A stretch of DNA of 64,000 nucleotides from DAITPV01 sp050692555 (GCA_050692555.1 JBOGVS010000006.1:30735-94734); one strand, 5' to 3'; counted from the stretch's first letter, positions 39,788-49,899 are shown. Notes: a model not told the origin generated them from the letters alone. Made by a program: numbers and translations.

Positions 39788-42062
39788 AACAGCTTCTCTG
39801 CCCGTCCAAGCAGCTCGGTGGCGTCGTCGGACCTCGCTCCGGTCCACGCCATCACTCCGGCCTGCTCGAGGAGGGTCGCCCGGGTCACGGGGTCGTCTGC
39901 CAGTTCGGCGGCGTGGACGAAGTAGCGTTGGGCCTCGTCATTGGCCGCCAGCGAGGCGGCCCGCTCTCCGGCCCGGGTCATGGTGTCCCGGGCGCGCTTC
40001 TTGATCTCCTCGGCATCCGGAGCGTCCGGGGGCCGCTTGATAGGCCTCCACGAGGTGCGAGGCCACCACCTCCACGATCTCGCCCTCGTCGTCCCCCCAG
40101 CTGGTCACCAGGTAATCCGCCACCGCCAGGTGCTTGGCCTTCCGCTCCTTCTTGGAGATGGTGTCGTAGGCCACCTTCTTCACCAGGTCCTGGACGAACC
40201 CGTACTGACCACGTTCGGGCGACTGCGGATCGGCCTGGACCGAGAGGAACTCCTTGCGAACCAACGAGGTCAGGTGGGAGTCGAGCTGGTTTTCGTCGAA
40301 CCCGTCGAGCGCCGCCACCCCCGGCTTGGTGAAGGTCTTCCCCAGCACCGCGGCATCCTGGAGCAACCGGCGCTCCTCTGGCGTCAGCCCGTCCAGGCGG
40401 GCGGCGATGAGCGCGTGGAGGGTCTCGGGCACCTCCAGGTCCTCGATGTCACCCGTGGGGCGATATTCCCCGTCCACCTCCTCCAGCAGGCCGCGGTCCA
40501 GCAGCATCCGCACCGTCTCCACGGCGTACAGCGGGACACCCTGGGCCCGGTCGAGGATCGACAAGGTGATCTCCGGGGACAGGCCGGGAACCAGGCCTCG
40601 CATCAGCTCATTCATGGCCTCTTCGGAGAGCGGCTCCAGGAACAGCGAGGTGAAGCTGCGCTTCGCGGCTCCCCAGGTGGGCCGGCGGTCGGTGATCTCG
40701 GGCCGGGACAGCGTGAGGATGAACAGCGGGTGGTCCTTGGACCACTCCAACAGGTACTCGATGAAGTCGACGAGCGCGTTGTCGGCCCACTGGAGGTCCT
40801 CGAACACCAGGGCCACGGGGTCCTGATCGGCCAGGCGCTCGAAGAACAGCCGCCACGCCGAGAACAGGTCGGACTTGTCCGGTGCGCTCCGCTCGGCCAG
40901 GCCAAGGAGATGAGTCAGCCGGGGCTCCACCAACCCACTTCCGCTCCTCGGGATCGACGATGTACTGCTCGACCATGGCCCGAACCTTGGGCAGGGTCGT
41001 CGCCGGCCCCTCCCCTTCCACGATGCCCCGGCCGCGGACCATGTCCGCCAGGGCCCAGTAGGCCACGCCCTCCCCGTAGGCCAGGCACCGTCCCCGGTGC
41101 CACCACACCGTTCCGGCCAGGCCGTCGATGTACCGCTCGTACTCCCACGACAGCCGGGTCTTTCCCACACCGGCCACCCCCACCACCGAGACCAGGTGGG
41201 CCTTCCCTTCGTCGGCGCGGGCGTGGAACAGCCCCTTGACCAGTCGCATCTCCCGGTCCCGGCCCACGAACGGAGCCTCCAGGCCCCTGGCACGCAGAAG
41301 TCCCTTCAGCGTCCCCACCACCCGGGTGGTCCGCCACAGTTGAACCGGCTCCTCCTTGCCCTTCAGCTCGTGGGTCCCGGCGTCGTCGTACGCGATGGCC
41401 GCCTCGGTGGCCCGTCGGGTGATGTCGCCGACCAGGACATCACCGGGCTCGGCCACGGACTGGATGCGGGAGGCGGTGTTCACCAGGTCGCCGGCCACCA
41501 CGCCCTGGCCCTCCGCGCCCAACGTGACCGCCGCTTCACCGGTGAGGACCCCGACCCGGGCCCGGAGCTCGGGCGCTCCGACCTCATCGCCCATGGCCGC
41601 CACGCCAGAGGCCAGCTCCAGGCCGGCCCGGACCGCCCGCTCCGCGTCGTTTTCCTGGGCCACGGGGGTGCCCCACACCGACATCACCGCGTCGCCGATG
41701 AACTTCTCCACGGTGCCGCCGTAGCGGCCCACGATCTGGCGGCACAGGTCAAAATACCGGGACAGGAGGTCGCGGACCTCCTCCGCGTCACGGTTCTCCG
41801 ATAGCGCGGTGAACCCCACCAGGTCCGCGAACAACACCGAGACCAGACGGCGCTCCGCGGTCGGCTGGGCGGTAGCGGGGGTTGACTGTGCTACCTGACT
41901 GGTCTCGGTCCCCTGAAGCGCCGCGCCACAGGCTCCGCAGAACCGGTCTACGGGTTCATTGGCCGCCCCACACGTGGGACAGGAGATGGAAAGCGAAAAT
42001 CCGCACTGGGAGCAGAATCGGCGCCCAGCGCGGTTTTCCGCACCACAACTCGGACAAACCAT
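39715..42062 (-). pseudogene. Zinc-ribbon/class III cyclase/AAA ATPase regulator, frameshifted and truncated
   Basis: From ATG 42062: two zinc ribbons (CPSCGAENRAGRRFCSQCG and CPTCGAANEPVDRFCGACG), a class III adenylyl/guanylyl cyclase domain (VLFADLVGFTALSE and KFIGDAVMSVWGTP, both metal Asp kept), then a large signalling ATPase (Walker A GVAGVGKTRL, Walker B VALVFEDLQWAD). Near 40930 the frame shifts (DPEERKWV continues as EPRLTHLLGL one frame over). Near 40028-40032 it shifts again in a run of five G/C bases (SHLVEAYQAAP continues as DAPDAEEIKKRA). Family similarity stops at about 39715 (LTWMAGRIEF), where ribA's tail begins, so the TPR-rich C-terminus is lost. Two indels plus truncation argue for a pseudogene, though one indel is in a homopolymer. 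Confidence 0.8.
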
Positions 42063-42101
42063 GCGTTCTCGTCGGGGGCGCTCTTCTGGCCAGCGTACAG
42101 G

Positions 42102-43943
42102 CTAGGAAGGACCCCGGCCAGACCCCTGGGCGGTGCGCTCGGCCTCGGTGATGGCCCAGGCCGCGTTGACCAGCCCGATGTGGCTAAAAGCCTGGGGGAA
42201 GTTGCCCAGGAGCTCGCCGGTGGCCGGGTCGACCTCCTCGGCGAGGAGCCCGACGTCGTTGACGTACGCGATGGCCCGCTCGAACGTGGCCCGGGCCCGG
42301 TCCACCTCCCCGGCCATGGCCTGGGCCTGGGCCAGCCAGAACGTGCACAGCAGGAAGGTCCCCTCCTCGCCGGGAAGGCCGTCGTGAGCCAGGTACCGGA
42401 ACACCAGCCCTCGGTCGTCGGTGAGCCGCTCCGCGGTGGCGTCGATGGTGGCCATCATCTTTGGATCGGAGGCCGGGAGGAACCCCACGATCGGCATCAT
42501 CAGGTTGGAGGCGTCCAGGGCGTCCGAGCCGAAGAACTGGGTGAACGCGCCGGCCTCGTTGCTCCACCCGTGCTCCAGGATCGCCGCCCGGATCTCTTCT
42601 CTGGTCTCGGTCCAGGCCTCGACCCGGTCCTTGGCGCGCAGCAGGCCGGCCATCTTCACCGCCCGGTCGAGGGCCGCCCAGCACATCAGCTTGGAGTACA
42701 GGAAGTCCCGCGGCTCGTCGCGCACCTCCCAGATGCCCTGGTCCTTCTCTTTCCACCGCGACGCCGCGGCCTCGGCCACGTCGATCAGGAATTCCCGGGT
42801 CTCCCTGGTGATCGCTCCGAGCTGCTCGGACATCCGGTGGGCGGCGCTGAGGAGCTCGCCGTACACGTCGATCTGCCGCTGGTTCCAGGCCCCGTTGCCC
42901 ACCCGGACCGGCGCGCTGTCGCGCCACCCCGGGAGGTGGGCAAGCTCGCGTTCGGTCAGGTCGTGCTCCCCGCCGACCCCGAACATGATCTGGAGGTCCG
43001 ATCCCCGTCGCACGGACGCCGCCGCGGCGCCGGCCATCCACGAGAAGAACTCCTGGGCCTCGTCACGGCAGGCGGCCACCCACAACGCCTCCATGGTGAG
43101 GCTGGCGTCCCGGACCCAGGCGTACCGATAGTCCCAGTTCCGCACCCCGCCCACCGTCTCGGGAAGCGAGGTCGTGGGAGCGGCGATGATCGCTCCGGTC
43201 GGCTGGAACGTCAGGGCCTGGAGGACGGTCCCCGAGTGGTACACCAGATCGTTCCACAGTCCGTCGTAGTTCTGGTGCGACTCGGACCACGCCAGCCAAG
43301 CCCGAGTGGTCCGCTCGATCCGTCGCCCGATCTCCCGTTGATCGAAGTACCGGGGCCGCTTCTCCCACGAGGCCCGACGGTGGAGTGCGAATGCGGCCGA
43401 CTCACCCTCTCGCAGCGTGAGCCGGGCGGTGGCCCGGGAGTCCTCGGCGATGTCCATGGAGACCGGGCTGGACAGAGCCAGGAGGGCGGCCCCGCCCCGG
43501 GCGCTCACACCACGCCGGGCCTCGGCCATCACCGGGTGGATCAGCCCGTACTCGGTCCGGGGCGCGTACTCCACCTCCAGCACGACCTCCCCCCGGTCGC
43601 AGGTGGCCCGGCGGAGCACGACGTGGTCGGCCTTGGCACCCAGGTCGTGTCCACCCTCGTTCGGGCCGGTGTCCATGGCGTCGACCAGGGTCACCTGCCC
43701 TTCCGGGGTGCGGAACGTGGTCTCCAGGACCATGGTCCGATCCCGGTACCGCCGGGTGACCTCGGTGTCCCCGGCGGGCCGGATCGACCAGTGGCCGGCG
43801 TCCTCCCCGAGGATCCGGGTGAACACCGCCTGCCCGTCGAACCGGGGGAAGCACAGCCAGTCGATCGAGCCGGCCTTGTCGACCAATGCCGCGGAGCGGC
43901 AGTCGGAGAGGAGCGCGTAGTCGGCGATCGGGGTCCGGCTCAC
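42102..43943 (-). CDS. Glycoside hydrolase family 15 (glucoamylase/trehalase-like)
   Basis: A 613-residue cytoplasmic GH15 protein: IADYALLSDCRSAALVDKAG and SIDWLCFPRFDGQAVFTRIL at the N-terminal beta-sandwich, and GGVRNWDYRYAWVRDASLTM at the start of the (alpha/alpha)6 barrel, the signature of this group. There is no signal peptide. Actinobacterial members include trehalases as well as glucan hydrolases, so the substrate is undecided. GTG 43943 lies 3 bases after the hemQ stop, so it is the last gene of the haem transcript, a functional mismatch probably due to position only. Confidence 0.9.
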   Translation of the reverse strand: MSRTPIADYALLSDCRSAALVDKAGSIDWLCFPRFDGQAVFTRILGEDAGHWSIRPAGDTEVTRRYRDRTMVLETTFRTPEGQVTLVDAMDTGPNEGGHDLGAKADHVVLRRATCDRGEVVLEVEYAPRTEYGLIHPVMAEARRGVSARGGAALLALSSPVSMDIAEDSRATARLTLREGESAAFALHRRASWEKRPRYFDQREIGRRIERTTRAWLAWSESHQNYDGLWNDLVYHSGTVLQALTFQPTGAIIAAPTTSLPETVGGVRNWDYRYAWVRDASLTMEALWVAACRDEAQEFFSWMAGAAAASVRRGSDLQIMFGVGGEHDLTERELAHLPGWRDSAPVRVGNGAWNQRQIDVYGELLSAAHRMSEQLGAITRETREFLIDVAEAAASRWKEKDQGIWEVRDEPRDFLYSKLMCWAALDRAVKMAGLLRAKDRVEAWTETREEIRAAILEHGWSNEAGAFTQFFGSDALDASNLMMPIVGFLPASDPKMMATIDATAERLTDDRGLVFRYLAHDGLPGEEGTFLLCTFWLAQAQAMAGEVDRARATFERAIAYVNDVGLLAEEVDPATGELLGNFPQAFSHIGLVNAAWAITEAERTAQGSGRGPS

Positions 43944-43946
43944 CGC

Positions 43947-44603
43947 TCAGGCCAGATCCGCGACGACTTCCTCCAGCGGCTTGCGGATCCCGATGACGAA
44001 GGGGACCTCCTCCTTGGTGTACCGGCGGGTGGCGGAGTCCCGGAGGCGGCGGATGCAGTCCACGATCCGGTGCAGCTCGTCCGCCTCGAACGCCAGGATC
44101 CACTCCCAGTCGCCCAGGCCGAACGCGCTGGTGGTGTTGGGCAGCACGTCGGGGAACTCCCGGCCCATCTCACCGTGCTCCTTGAGCAGCGCGGCGCGCT
44201 CCTCGGCGGGCATCAGGTACCACTCCGCGGTCCTGACGAACGGGTACACGCACAGGTACTTCCGGGGCTCCTCGCCGCGGAGGAACGCCGGTTGGTGCTG
44301 GGGGTTGAACTCCGGGGGACGGACAGCGCCCAGGAAGGCCTCACTGAGCTCCACCGTCCGGCCCAGCGCGGTGCGGCGGAGCCGGATCAACAGGTCCTGA
44401 ACGTCGTCGGCCGACGGCGCCACCCACCACATCAGGAGGTCGGCGTCGGGGCGGAATCCCTCGGCGCTGTAGAACCCCCGCACCGAGACCCGGTCGGCGA
44501 ACTCCTTGAACAGCACCTCCCACTCGTGGGCGGCTCCGCCGGGGTCCTCCGGTGGGTCCAGCCGGCGGAACACCGGGTAGTACGCATACGTGGTCTCGGC
44601 CAT
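43947..44603 (-). CDS. hemQ: Coproheme decarboxylase (HemQ/ChdC)
   Basis: HemQ decarboxylates coproheme to protohaem in the final step of the actinobacterial/Firmicute route. The 218 residues contain EWEVLFKEFADRVSVRGFYS, the AEWYLMPAEERAALLKEHG segment, and the heme-site region SAFGLGDWEWILAFEADELH, with VIGIRK near the end. ATG 44603 overlaps the hemH stop (TGATG) and has AAGGAG upstream, so it is coupled to hemH. Other chlorite-dismutase family functions are unlikely given the haem operon. Confidence 0.93.
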   Translation of the reverse strand: MAETTYAYYPVFRRLDPPEDPGGAAHEWEVLFKEFADRVSVRGFYSAEGFRPDADLLMWWVAPSADDVQDLLIRLRRTALGRTVELSEAFLGAVRPPEFNPQHQPAFLRGEEPRKYLCVYPFVRTAEWYLMPAEERAALLKEHGEMGREFPDVLPNTTSAFGLGDWEWILAFEADELHRIVDCIRRLRDSATRRYTKEEVPFVIGIRKPLEEVVADLA

Positions 44604-45505
44604 CAGGACTCCTTCAGATGATCGCGCACCACCTGGGCCACCGCTCGGATGAACTCCGGGTCGGCGTTGGGGGTGTGGGTGCGTACCAGCGGGATCCCGG
44701 CCTCCCGGGCGGCGGTCCGGGCCTCGATGTCCACGTCGTACAGGACCTCGAGATGGTCGGCGGTGAACCCACACGGACAGGAGATCACCGCGGTGTGGCC
44801 CTCGGCGGCGGCCTTGGCCACCACCTCCTCCAGCGGCGGGCCCAGCCACGGCTCCGGGGTCCGGCCGGCGCTCTGCCACGCGGTGCGGTACCGCTCCAAG
44901 CCCAGCCGCGCGGCAACGGCCTCGGCGGTGGCCCGGAGCTGATCGGGATACGGATCGCCCTGGTCGACGATCCGGGCGGGCAGGCTGTGCGCGGAGAAGA
45001 TCACCAGGTCGTTGGCTCGCTCCTGCTCCGAGAGCTCCTCGCGTGCGGCCCGGACGCGTTCGGCTACCACCTCGACGAACGCCGGGTGGCTGGCCCACGA
45101 CTCGATCACGTCGATCCACATCCGACCCGGCCGGACCTTCTGGACCCGGTCGATGTAACCGCCGATCGACATCCTCGAGTAGTGCGGGGCCATCACGATC
45201 CCCACGGCCTTGATGATCCCGTCGGCCGCCATGGCGGCCACGGCGTCGGCCACGAACGGCTGGGAGTGCTTGTAGCCGACGTAGGCATTGAACTCGGACC
45301 CGAGCTCCGCCTCCAGGCCGGCGGCCTGCTCCCGGGTGATCCGATCCAGGGGAAAAGTGTTGCCGATGGCCGCGTACCGTCGCTTGAGGTCCTCGACCAG
45401 CTCGGGCGTGGGCGTTCGCCCGCCCCGGATGTCGGTGTAGTAGCGCTCGATGTCCTCGGGCCCGGCCGCCGTCCCGTACGCCATCACCAGGAGACCGGTG
45501 GTCAT
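44603..45505 (-). CDS. hemH: Coproporphyrin/protoporphyrin ferrochelatase
   Basis: Inserts iron into the porphyrin; in this operon type the substrate is coproporphyrin III (CpfC). The 300 residues show GLLVMAYGTA at the start, YVGYKHSQPFVADAVAAMAA, the catalytic His in FSAHSLPARIV, and CPCGFTADHLEVLYDVDIEA with the catalytic Glu. The Cys residues in ISCPCGF fit actinobacterial enzymes, where some bind a [2Fe-2S] cluster; the full cluster set is not evident. ATG 45505 overlaps the hemE stop (ATGA). Confidence 0.93.
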   Translation of the reverse strand: MTTGLLVMAYGTAAGPEDIERYYTDIRGGRTPTPELVEDLKRRYAAIGNTFPLDRITREQAAGLEAELGSEFNAYVGYKHSQPFVADAVAAMAADGIIKAVGIVMAPHYSRMSIGGYIDRVQKVRPGRMWIDVIESWASHPAFVEVVAERVRAAREELSEQERANDLVIFSAHSLPARIVDQGDPYPDQLRATAEAVAARLGLERYRTAWQSAGRTPEPWLGPPLEEVVAKAAAEGHTAVISCPCGFTADHLEVLYDVDIEARTAAREAGIPLVRTHTPNADPEFIRAVAQVVRDHLKES

Positions 45506-46560
45506 CGGTGGGTCCGTTCGTGGACCAGGTCCACCAGCCGCTCCAGGTTCTCCGGCCGGGTGTCAGGGAACACGCCGTGGCCGAGGTTGAACACGTGGCC
45601 CGGCCGCCGCGCGGCCCGGTCCAGCACCTTCACCGCCTTGGCGGCCAGAGTCTTCCACGGCGCCAGGCAGGCCGCGGGATCAAGGTTGCCCTGGATGCCG
45701 GTGTCGTGGCCGATCCGCTCCCAAGCCACGTCCAGCGGCACCCGCCAGTCCACCCCGACCACGTCGGCCCCGGCCTCCCGCTTCATCTCCAGCAGCTCGC
45801 CGGTGCCGGTCCCGAAGTGGATCAGCGGCACCCCGAGGTCTCGGAGTCCGGCGAAGATCCGGGTGCTGGCCGGGAGGACGTGCTCCCGGTAGTCGTCCCG
45901 ATCCAGGACTCCGGCCCACGAGTCGAACAGTTGGAGCGCGTCCGCGCCGGCCTCCGCCTGGGCCCGGAGGTACGGGAGCACCACATTGACCGCCGCGTCC
46001 ATCAGGCGCCGCCAAGTGTCGGGCTCGGCGTGCATCAGAGCCTTGGCGCGGGCAAAGTCCCGAGACGGTCCCCCCTCGATCAAGTAGGAGGCCAGGGTGA
46101 ACGGCGCCCCGGCGAACCCGATCAGGGGAACCGAGAGCTCCTTCTTGAGGATGCGGATGGTCTCCAGGGTGTAGGGCACGTCCTCGGTGGGTTCCAGCGC
46201 CCTGAGGCGATCGATGTCCTGTTCAGAGCGGAACGGTTCCTCGATCTTGGGTCCCTCGTTGGCCACGATGCGGACGCCGACCCCGACGGCCGCCACCGGC
46301 ACCATGATGTCGGAGAACAGGATCGCGGCGTCTACGTCCATCCGCCGAACCGGCTGGAGGGCGATCTCCGCAGCGGCCTCCGGGTCCCGGGTCAGCGTGA
46401 GGACGTCGGTGTCGCCCCGCAGCTTCCGGTACTCGGGGAGGTAGCGGCCCGCCTGGCGCATGAACCACACCGGCGTAGCGTCCACAGGCTCCCGCCGGCA
46501 GGCCCGCAGGAACCGCTCGCGCACATGCGGACGCGCATCTTTCGAGGGATCCGGGGTCAT
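45502..46560 (-). CDS. hemE: Uroporphyrinogen decarboxylase
   Basis: HemE decarboxylates uroporphyrinogen III to coproporphyrinogen III. The 352 residues contain PVWFMRQAGRYLPEYRKLR (signature 1, with the catalytic Arg), ILFSDIMVPVAAVG, and GFAGAPFTLASYLIEGGPSR (signature 2), plus VFNLGHGVFPDTRPENL at the end. ATG 46560 follows TAGACT by 8 bases with no ribosome site, so the hemE-hemH-hemQ-GH15 transcript is probably leaderless. The oxidase step (HemY/CgoX) is not encoded nearby. Confidence 0.95.
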   Translation of the reverse strand: MTPDPSKDARPHVRERFLRACRREPVDATPVWFMRQAGRYLPEYRKLRGDTDVLTLTRDPEAAAEIALQPVRRMDVDAAILFSDIMVPVAAVGVGVRIVANEGPKIEEPFRSEQDIDRLRALEPTEDVPYTLETIRILKKELSVPLIGFAGAPFTLASYLIEGGPSRDFARAKALMHAEPDTWRRLMDAAVNVVLPYLRAQAEAGADALQLFDSWAGVLDRDDYREHVLPASTRIFAGLRDLGVPLIHFGTGTGELLEMKREAGADVVGVDWRVPLDVAWERIGHDTGIQGNLDPAACLAPWKTLAAKAVKVLDRAARRPGHVFNLGHGVFPDTRPENLERLVDLVHERTHR

Positions 46561-46568
46561 CGAGGGGG

Positions 46569-46574
46569 AGTCTA
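46569..46574 (-). promoter_or_regulatory. -10 box (TAGACT) of the haem operon
   Basis: TAGACT on the minus strand ends 8 bases before the hemE ATG; the transcript is likely leaderless. Confidence 0.55.
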
Positions 46575-46587
46575 TCCGGGCGGGAAG

Positions 46588-47043
46588 CTACGAGCCCTTC
46601 CGCCACAACCGCACGTATCCGTCTCGGTGCACCGAAGCGTTCGGCGAAGTGGCCTGGTAGGGACCATCCACACCCCACGCTCGACCCCGGGTGTCGAGGG
46701 ACCACCTCCTCGCAGCGCCCGGGAACGACTCGCCAGAGACCCAGCTGACGTAGAAGGCCCACCGGCCGCCCGATGATCCCGCCAGGAAGGCGATCGAGCA
46801 GTAGCCGTGGACTCCCTTTGCCTCCCACCCCTCGACCACTGCCGACCCGAAGCTTTCGTCGGCAACCAGGGTGCGTACCGACTCGTTCTCCACACCGTTC
46901 CAGAACGAGGCACACTGCCTCCGGGTCGGTGGGAAGGAGAATTCCCCTCCGACACGGACACTGAAGATAACGACAAGGATCCCGGCAGCGGCCACTCCGG
47001 CCAGGGTCCCGATGATGGGGCCGGCTCTCCTCTTTTCAGCCAT
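46588..47043 (-). CDS. Hypothetical single-pass membrane protein
   Basis: A 151-residue protein. A short basic N-terminus (AEKRR) leads into one membrane helix (GPIIGTLAGVAAAGILVVIF), followed by an outer domain with two cysteines (RRQCASFWNG, HGYCSIAFLAG). I do not recognise the family. ATG 47043 has AGGGG just upstream. It lies between the haem operon promoter and the divergent subtilase gene; it could be an independent unit. The stop is close to the hemE -10 box. Confidence 0.6.
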   Translation of the reverse strand: MAEKRRAGPIIGTLAGVAAAGILVVIFSVRVGGEFSFPPTRRQCASFWNGVENESVRTLVADESFGSAVVEGWEAKGVHGYCSIAFLAGSSGGRWAFYVSWVSGESFPGAARRWSLDTRGRAWGVDGPYQATSPNASVHRDGYVRLWRKGS

Positions 47044-47117
47044 CCCCTGATTGGACGCCCGGAAGGAGACTCACGGCCGAGCGTCGAACAGATTAGGACC
47101 AACCTCAAGGAGGAACT

Positions 47118-49511
47118 GTGCGCCCGCGTCGTCTGGCCATCGCCGTCCTGGCGACCCTGTCTCTCATCCTTGCCTCTCCCTCGGCGGCCTCAGGGAATAC
47201 TGGGGCACCGGTAGACCCCGACCTCCGGTCCCTCATCGCCCGGGTGGGCCCGGAGGGACACATCGCCGCGTTCGTCCACTTCGCCCCAAGCGTTCCGTAC
47301 GCCAGGGGCGTGGAGGCCATCCGGGACGCCGGGGCCTCCGTCTCTGCCGACCTCCCCGCCGGCCACCTGGCGTACGCCTTCGGCCCCGTGGCGGCGTTCA
47401 CCGCCCTGTCGGCCCGGCCGGAGGTGACGTTCCTGGAGCACGGCGGCACCGAGCCGCTGCTGCTGGAGACGGCCACCTGGGCCACCCGGGTCCGGACGCT
47501 GTACGAGCCCACGGGCGGGCTGGACCTCACCGTGGAGGACGCCGACGGCGACCTCCTGAACGGTCAGGGAGTGGGAATCGCCATCGTGGACAGCGGCATC
47601 GACGCCACCCACCCGGACCTCCGGTGGGCCGGGTTCGGCGAGGAGGACCCCAAGACCATCAAGAACTTCAAGGTGCTGTGCACGATGCCCGACCTCTCAG
47701 ACGCGGGGTGCATGGGAGGGATCGTCATGGAGGACGTCCCCGACTCCGACACCACCAGCGGGCACGGCACCCACGTGGCCGGGATCTCAGCCGGAGACGG
47801 GACCGCCAGCGAGTCCGACGGAGACTCCACCACCACCGGCGACCGGATGTTCCGCGGCGTGGCCCCGGGATCCAAGCTGTACGGGTTCGGGGCCGGCGAA
47901 GGACTGTCGATCTTCGTTCCCTCCGCGGCGGCGGCGTTCCAGTGGATCTACGACAACGGCCTGGAGCAGGACCCGCCGATCCGGGTGGTCAACAACTCGT
48001 GGGGCGGCACGGGTGCTCACAACCCGGACCTGGCCATCAGCAAGCTCAGCAACGCGCTGATCCAGGACAAGGACATCACCGTGGTGTTCGCCGCCGGCAA
48101 CGCCGGAGGCGACGGGAGCGCCATCTCAACCAACCCCTACGCCAACAACCCCACCCCGGGACTCATCAGCGCTGCCAACTACAGCGACGACGAGACCGGC
48201 AACCGGGACAACGCACTCGACGACACCTCCAGCCGGGGGAAGTCCGACCAGCCGGAGACGTGGCCCGACGTCTCTGCGCCGGGGACGCTCATCAACTCGA
48301 CCTGCAAGCTCGCAACCGTGGCCTGCGGGGGAGCGGGGGTCACCCTCCACTACCCGCCCTTCTACACCTATCTGTCCGGGACCTCGATGGCCGCGCCGCA
48401 CACGGCGGGAGCGGCTGCCCTCCTGTACCAGGCCGACCCGGGCATCACCCCGGCCGAGGTGGAGGACGTTCTCGAGGACACCGCCCACAAGTACACGGCC
48501 GGGGCTCCGTACGAGGCCGACCCGGCCAACCCCGACGACACCTCTTCGTTCGACAAGGGCCACGGCCTCCTCGACGCCCGTCTGGCGACCCTGGAGACCC
48601 TGGGCCTCCCGGACGACTTCGGTACCGGCACCGGTGCCGCCGGCTCGCTGTCCACCGTCATCGCCGAGGATGCGAGCGACGACCACCCGGTGGACTCCCT
48701 GGACATCGAGGAGGTCACCCTCACCGAGGACCCGGGGACCGGCACGGTCCGGGTGGACTGGGAGGTCCGGGGGACCTCGACGCCGCCCGCGCCCGGCAGC
48801 AGCATCCGGTACCTGCTGTACAACTCGATCGACGGGGTGTTCCGGATCTTGGGGGTCCAGTGGACGGGCACCGGGGACCCGACCTGCTCCAACGACTCCA
48901 CGCCCGGCTGCGTGGCCTCGCTCTCCGAGAACGTGTTCACCGCCGAGTATCCGGCCGCCGAGCTGGAAGCGTCGAGGGGGGGCGAGCTGTTCGACGCCTT
49001 CGCCGCCACGTTCGTGAGCCCCGGGGCGCTGTTCACCGGGGGGCCGTTCCGCGGAGGCGGGACGGAAGACCGGGCGCCGGGCGGCGACGGGTCCACTGCA
49101 GTGACCCATCCGGCTCGCGGAGAGGAGCACGTGTTCGTGGCCCAGGAGCCGGCCCTCCCGGACCTCACCCTCGGGCCGAGCGACATCTCGTTCACCACCC
49201 GGAAGGAACAAGGAGCGGACGTGGTGACGGTGGTGGCCCGGATCCACAACGTCGGCGAGGCCGAGGCCTCCAACGTGGAGGTGCGGTTCGTGGCGAACGG
49301 CTCTGAGATCGGCCGGACCACCATCTCCAGCATCCCCGCAGGCGGCTCGGCGACCACTTCCCAGCTGTGGGGCAGCGTGAAGCACCAGCAAGGCTTCCAC
49401 ACCGTTGAGGTGACCGCCGATCCCGACGAGGAGATCGAGGAGGAGGACGACGCCAACAACACCGCGCAGCGGGTCGTGAAGGTCCGGGGGAACAAGATCA
49501 GGCCGCGGTAG
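47118..49511 (+). CDS. Secreted subtilisin-like (S8) protease with CARDB domain
   Basis: A 797-residue secreted protease. GTG 47118 has AAGGAGGAAC in front. A signal peptide (LAIAVLATLSLILASPSAAS) and a propeptide-like region precede the S8 domain with the triad in order: VDSGID (Asp), GHGTHVAGIS (His), and GTSMAAPHTAGAAAL (Ser), with the oxyanion-side NNSWGG and AAGN. The C-terminus (residues ~690-790) is a CARDB-type adhesion fold (LPDLTLGPSDISFT, HNVGEAEASNVEVRFV, GFHTVEVTADPDEEIEEED). It probably degrades extracellular protein. It is transcribed alone. Confidence 0.93.
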   Translation: MRPRRLAIAVLATLSLILASPSAASGNTGAPVDPDLRSLIARVGPEGHIAAFVHFAPSVPYARGVEAIRDAGASVSADLPAGHLAYAFGPVAAFTALSARPEVTFLEHGGTEPLLLETATWATRVRTLYEPTGGLDLTVEDADGDLLNGQGVGIAIVDSGIDATHPDLRWAGFGEEDPKTIKNFKVLCTMPDLSDAGCMGGIVMEDVPDSDTTSGHGTHVAGISAGDGTASESDGDSTTTGDRMFRGVAPGSKLYGFGAGEGLSIFVPSAAAAFQWIYDNGLEQDPPIRVVNNSWGGTGAHNPDLAISKLSNALIQDKDITVVFAAGNAGGDGSAISTNPYANNPTPGLISAANYSDDETGNRDNALDDTSSRGKSDQPETWPDVSAPGTLINSTCKLATVACGGAGVTLHYPPFYTYLSGTSMAAPHTAGAAALLYQADPGITPAEVEDVLEDTAHKYTAGAPYEADPANPDDTSSFDKGHGLLDARLATLETLGLPDDFGTGTGAAGSLSTVIAEDASDDHPVDSLDIEEVTLTEDPGTGTVRVDWEVRGTSTPPAPGSSIRYLLYNSIDGVFRILGVQWTGTGDPTCSNDSTPGCVASLSENVFTAEYPAAELEASRGGELFDAFAATFVSPGALFTGGPFRGGGTEDRAPGGDGSTAVTHPARGEEHVFVAQEPALPDLTLGPSDISFTTRKEQGADVVTVVARIHNVGEAEASNVEVRFVANGSEIGRTTISSIPAGGSATTSQLWGSVKHQQGFHTVEVTADPDEEIEEEDDANNTAQRVVKVRGNKIRPR

Positions 49512-49566
49512 CCTCCGGTCCGCCAGAGCGTTTGCCATCACCGGCCGCCGGGTAGTTCACCGGTGC

Positions 49567-49896
49567 ATGGACCGCTACCAGCAGCTCATCGAGAAGCGCG
49601 ACGACGAGGGGCTCACCGACCAGGAGGCGGACGAGCTCGGGCGCCTGATGGCCGAGCGCCGGGGCAAGCAGTACGGGAACGCGGACGACCCTCCCGAGGA
49701 CGTGGAGATCGAGCGGGTCGGCACGATGGAAGCCACCGAAGAGGACGTCGCCGAGCTGGAGAAGCAGAAGGAAGAGGAGAAGGCCCGGCAGGAGGAGAAG
49801 GCCGCCACCCCGCCCAAGGGCACCGAGCAGCGCCCCGAGGAGGTCCACCGCGCGGACCCTCCCAAACCGGGCACCGAAGGCGCCCCACCCGCCTGA
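49567..49896 (+). CDS. Small charged hypothetical protein
   Basis: A 109-residue, strongly charged protein: QQLIEKRDDEGLTDQEADEL, a Glu/Lys-rich coiled-coil-like segment (EDVAELEKQKEEEKARQEEK), and a Pro-rich tail. There is no signal peptide, membrane segment or known domain. Codon use fits the chromosome, and the ATG is 55 bases after the subtilase stop; a TAGTTC stretch 8 bases upstream could be a weak -10. Real but unassigned. Confidence 0.6.
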   Translation: MDRYQQLIEKRDDEGLTDQEADELGRLMAERRGKQYGNADDPPEDVEIERVGTMEATEEDVAELEKQKEEEKARQEEKAATPPKGTEQRPEEVHRADPPKPGTEGAPPA

Positions 49897-49899
49897 CCT

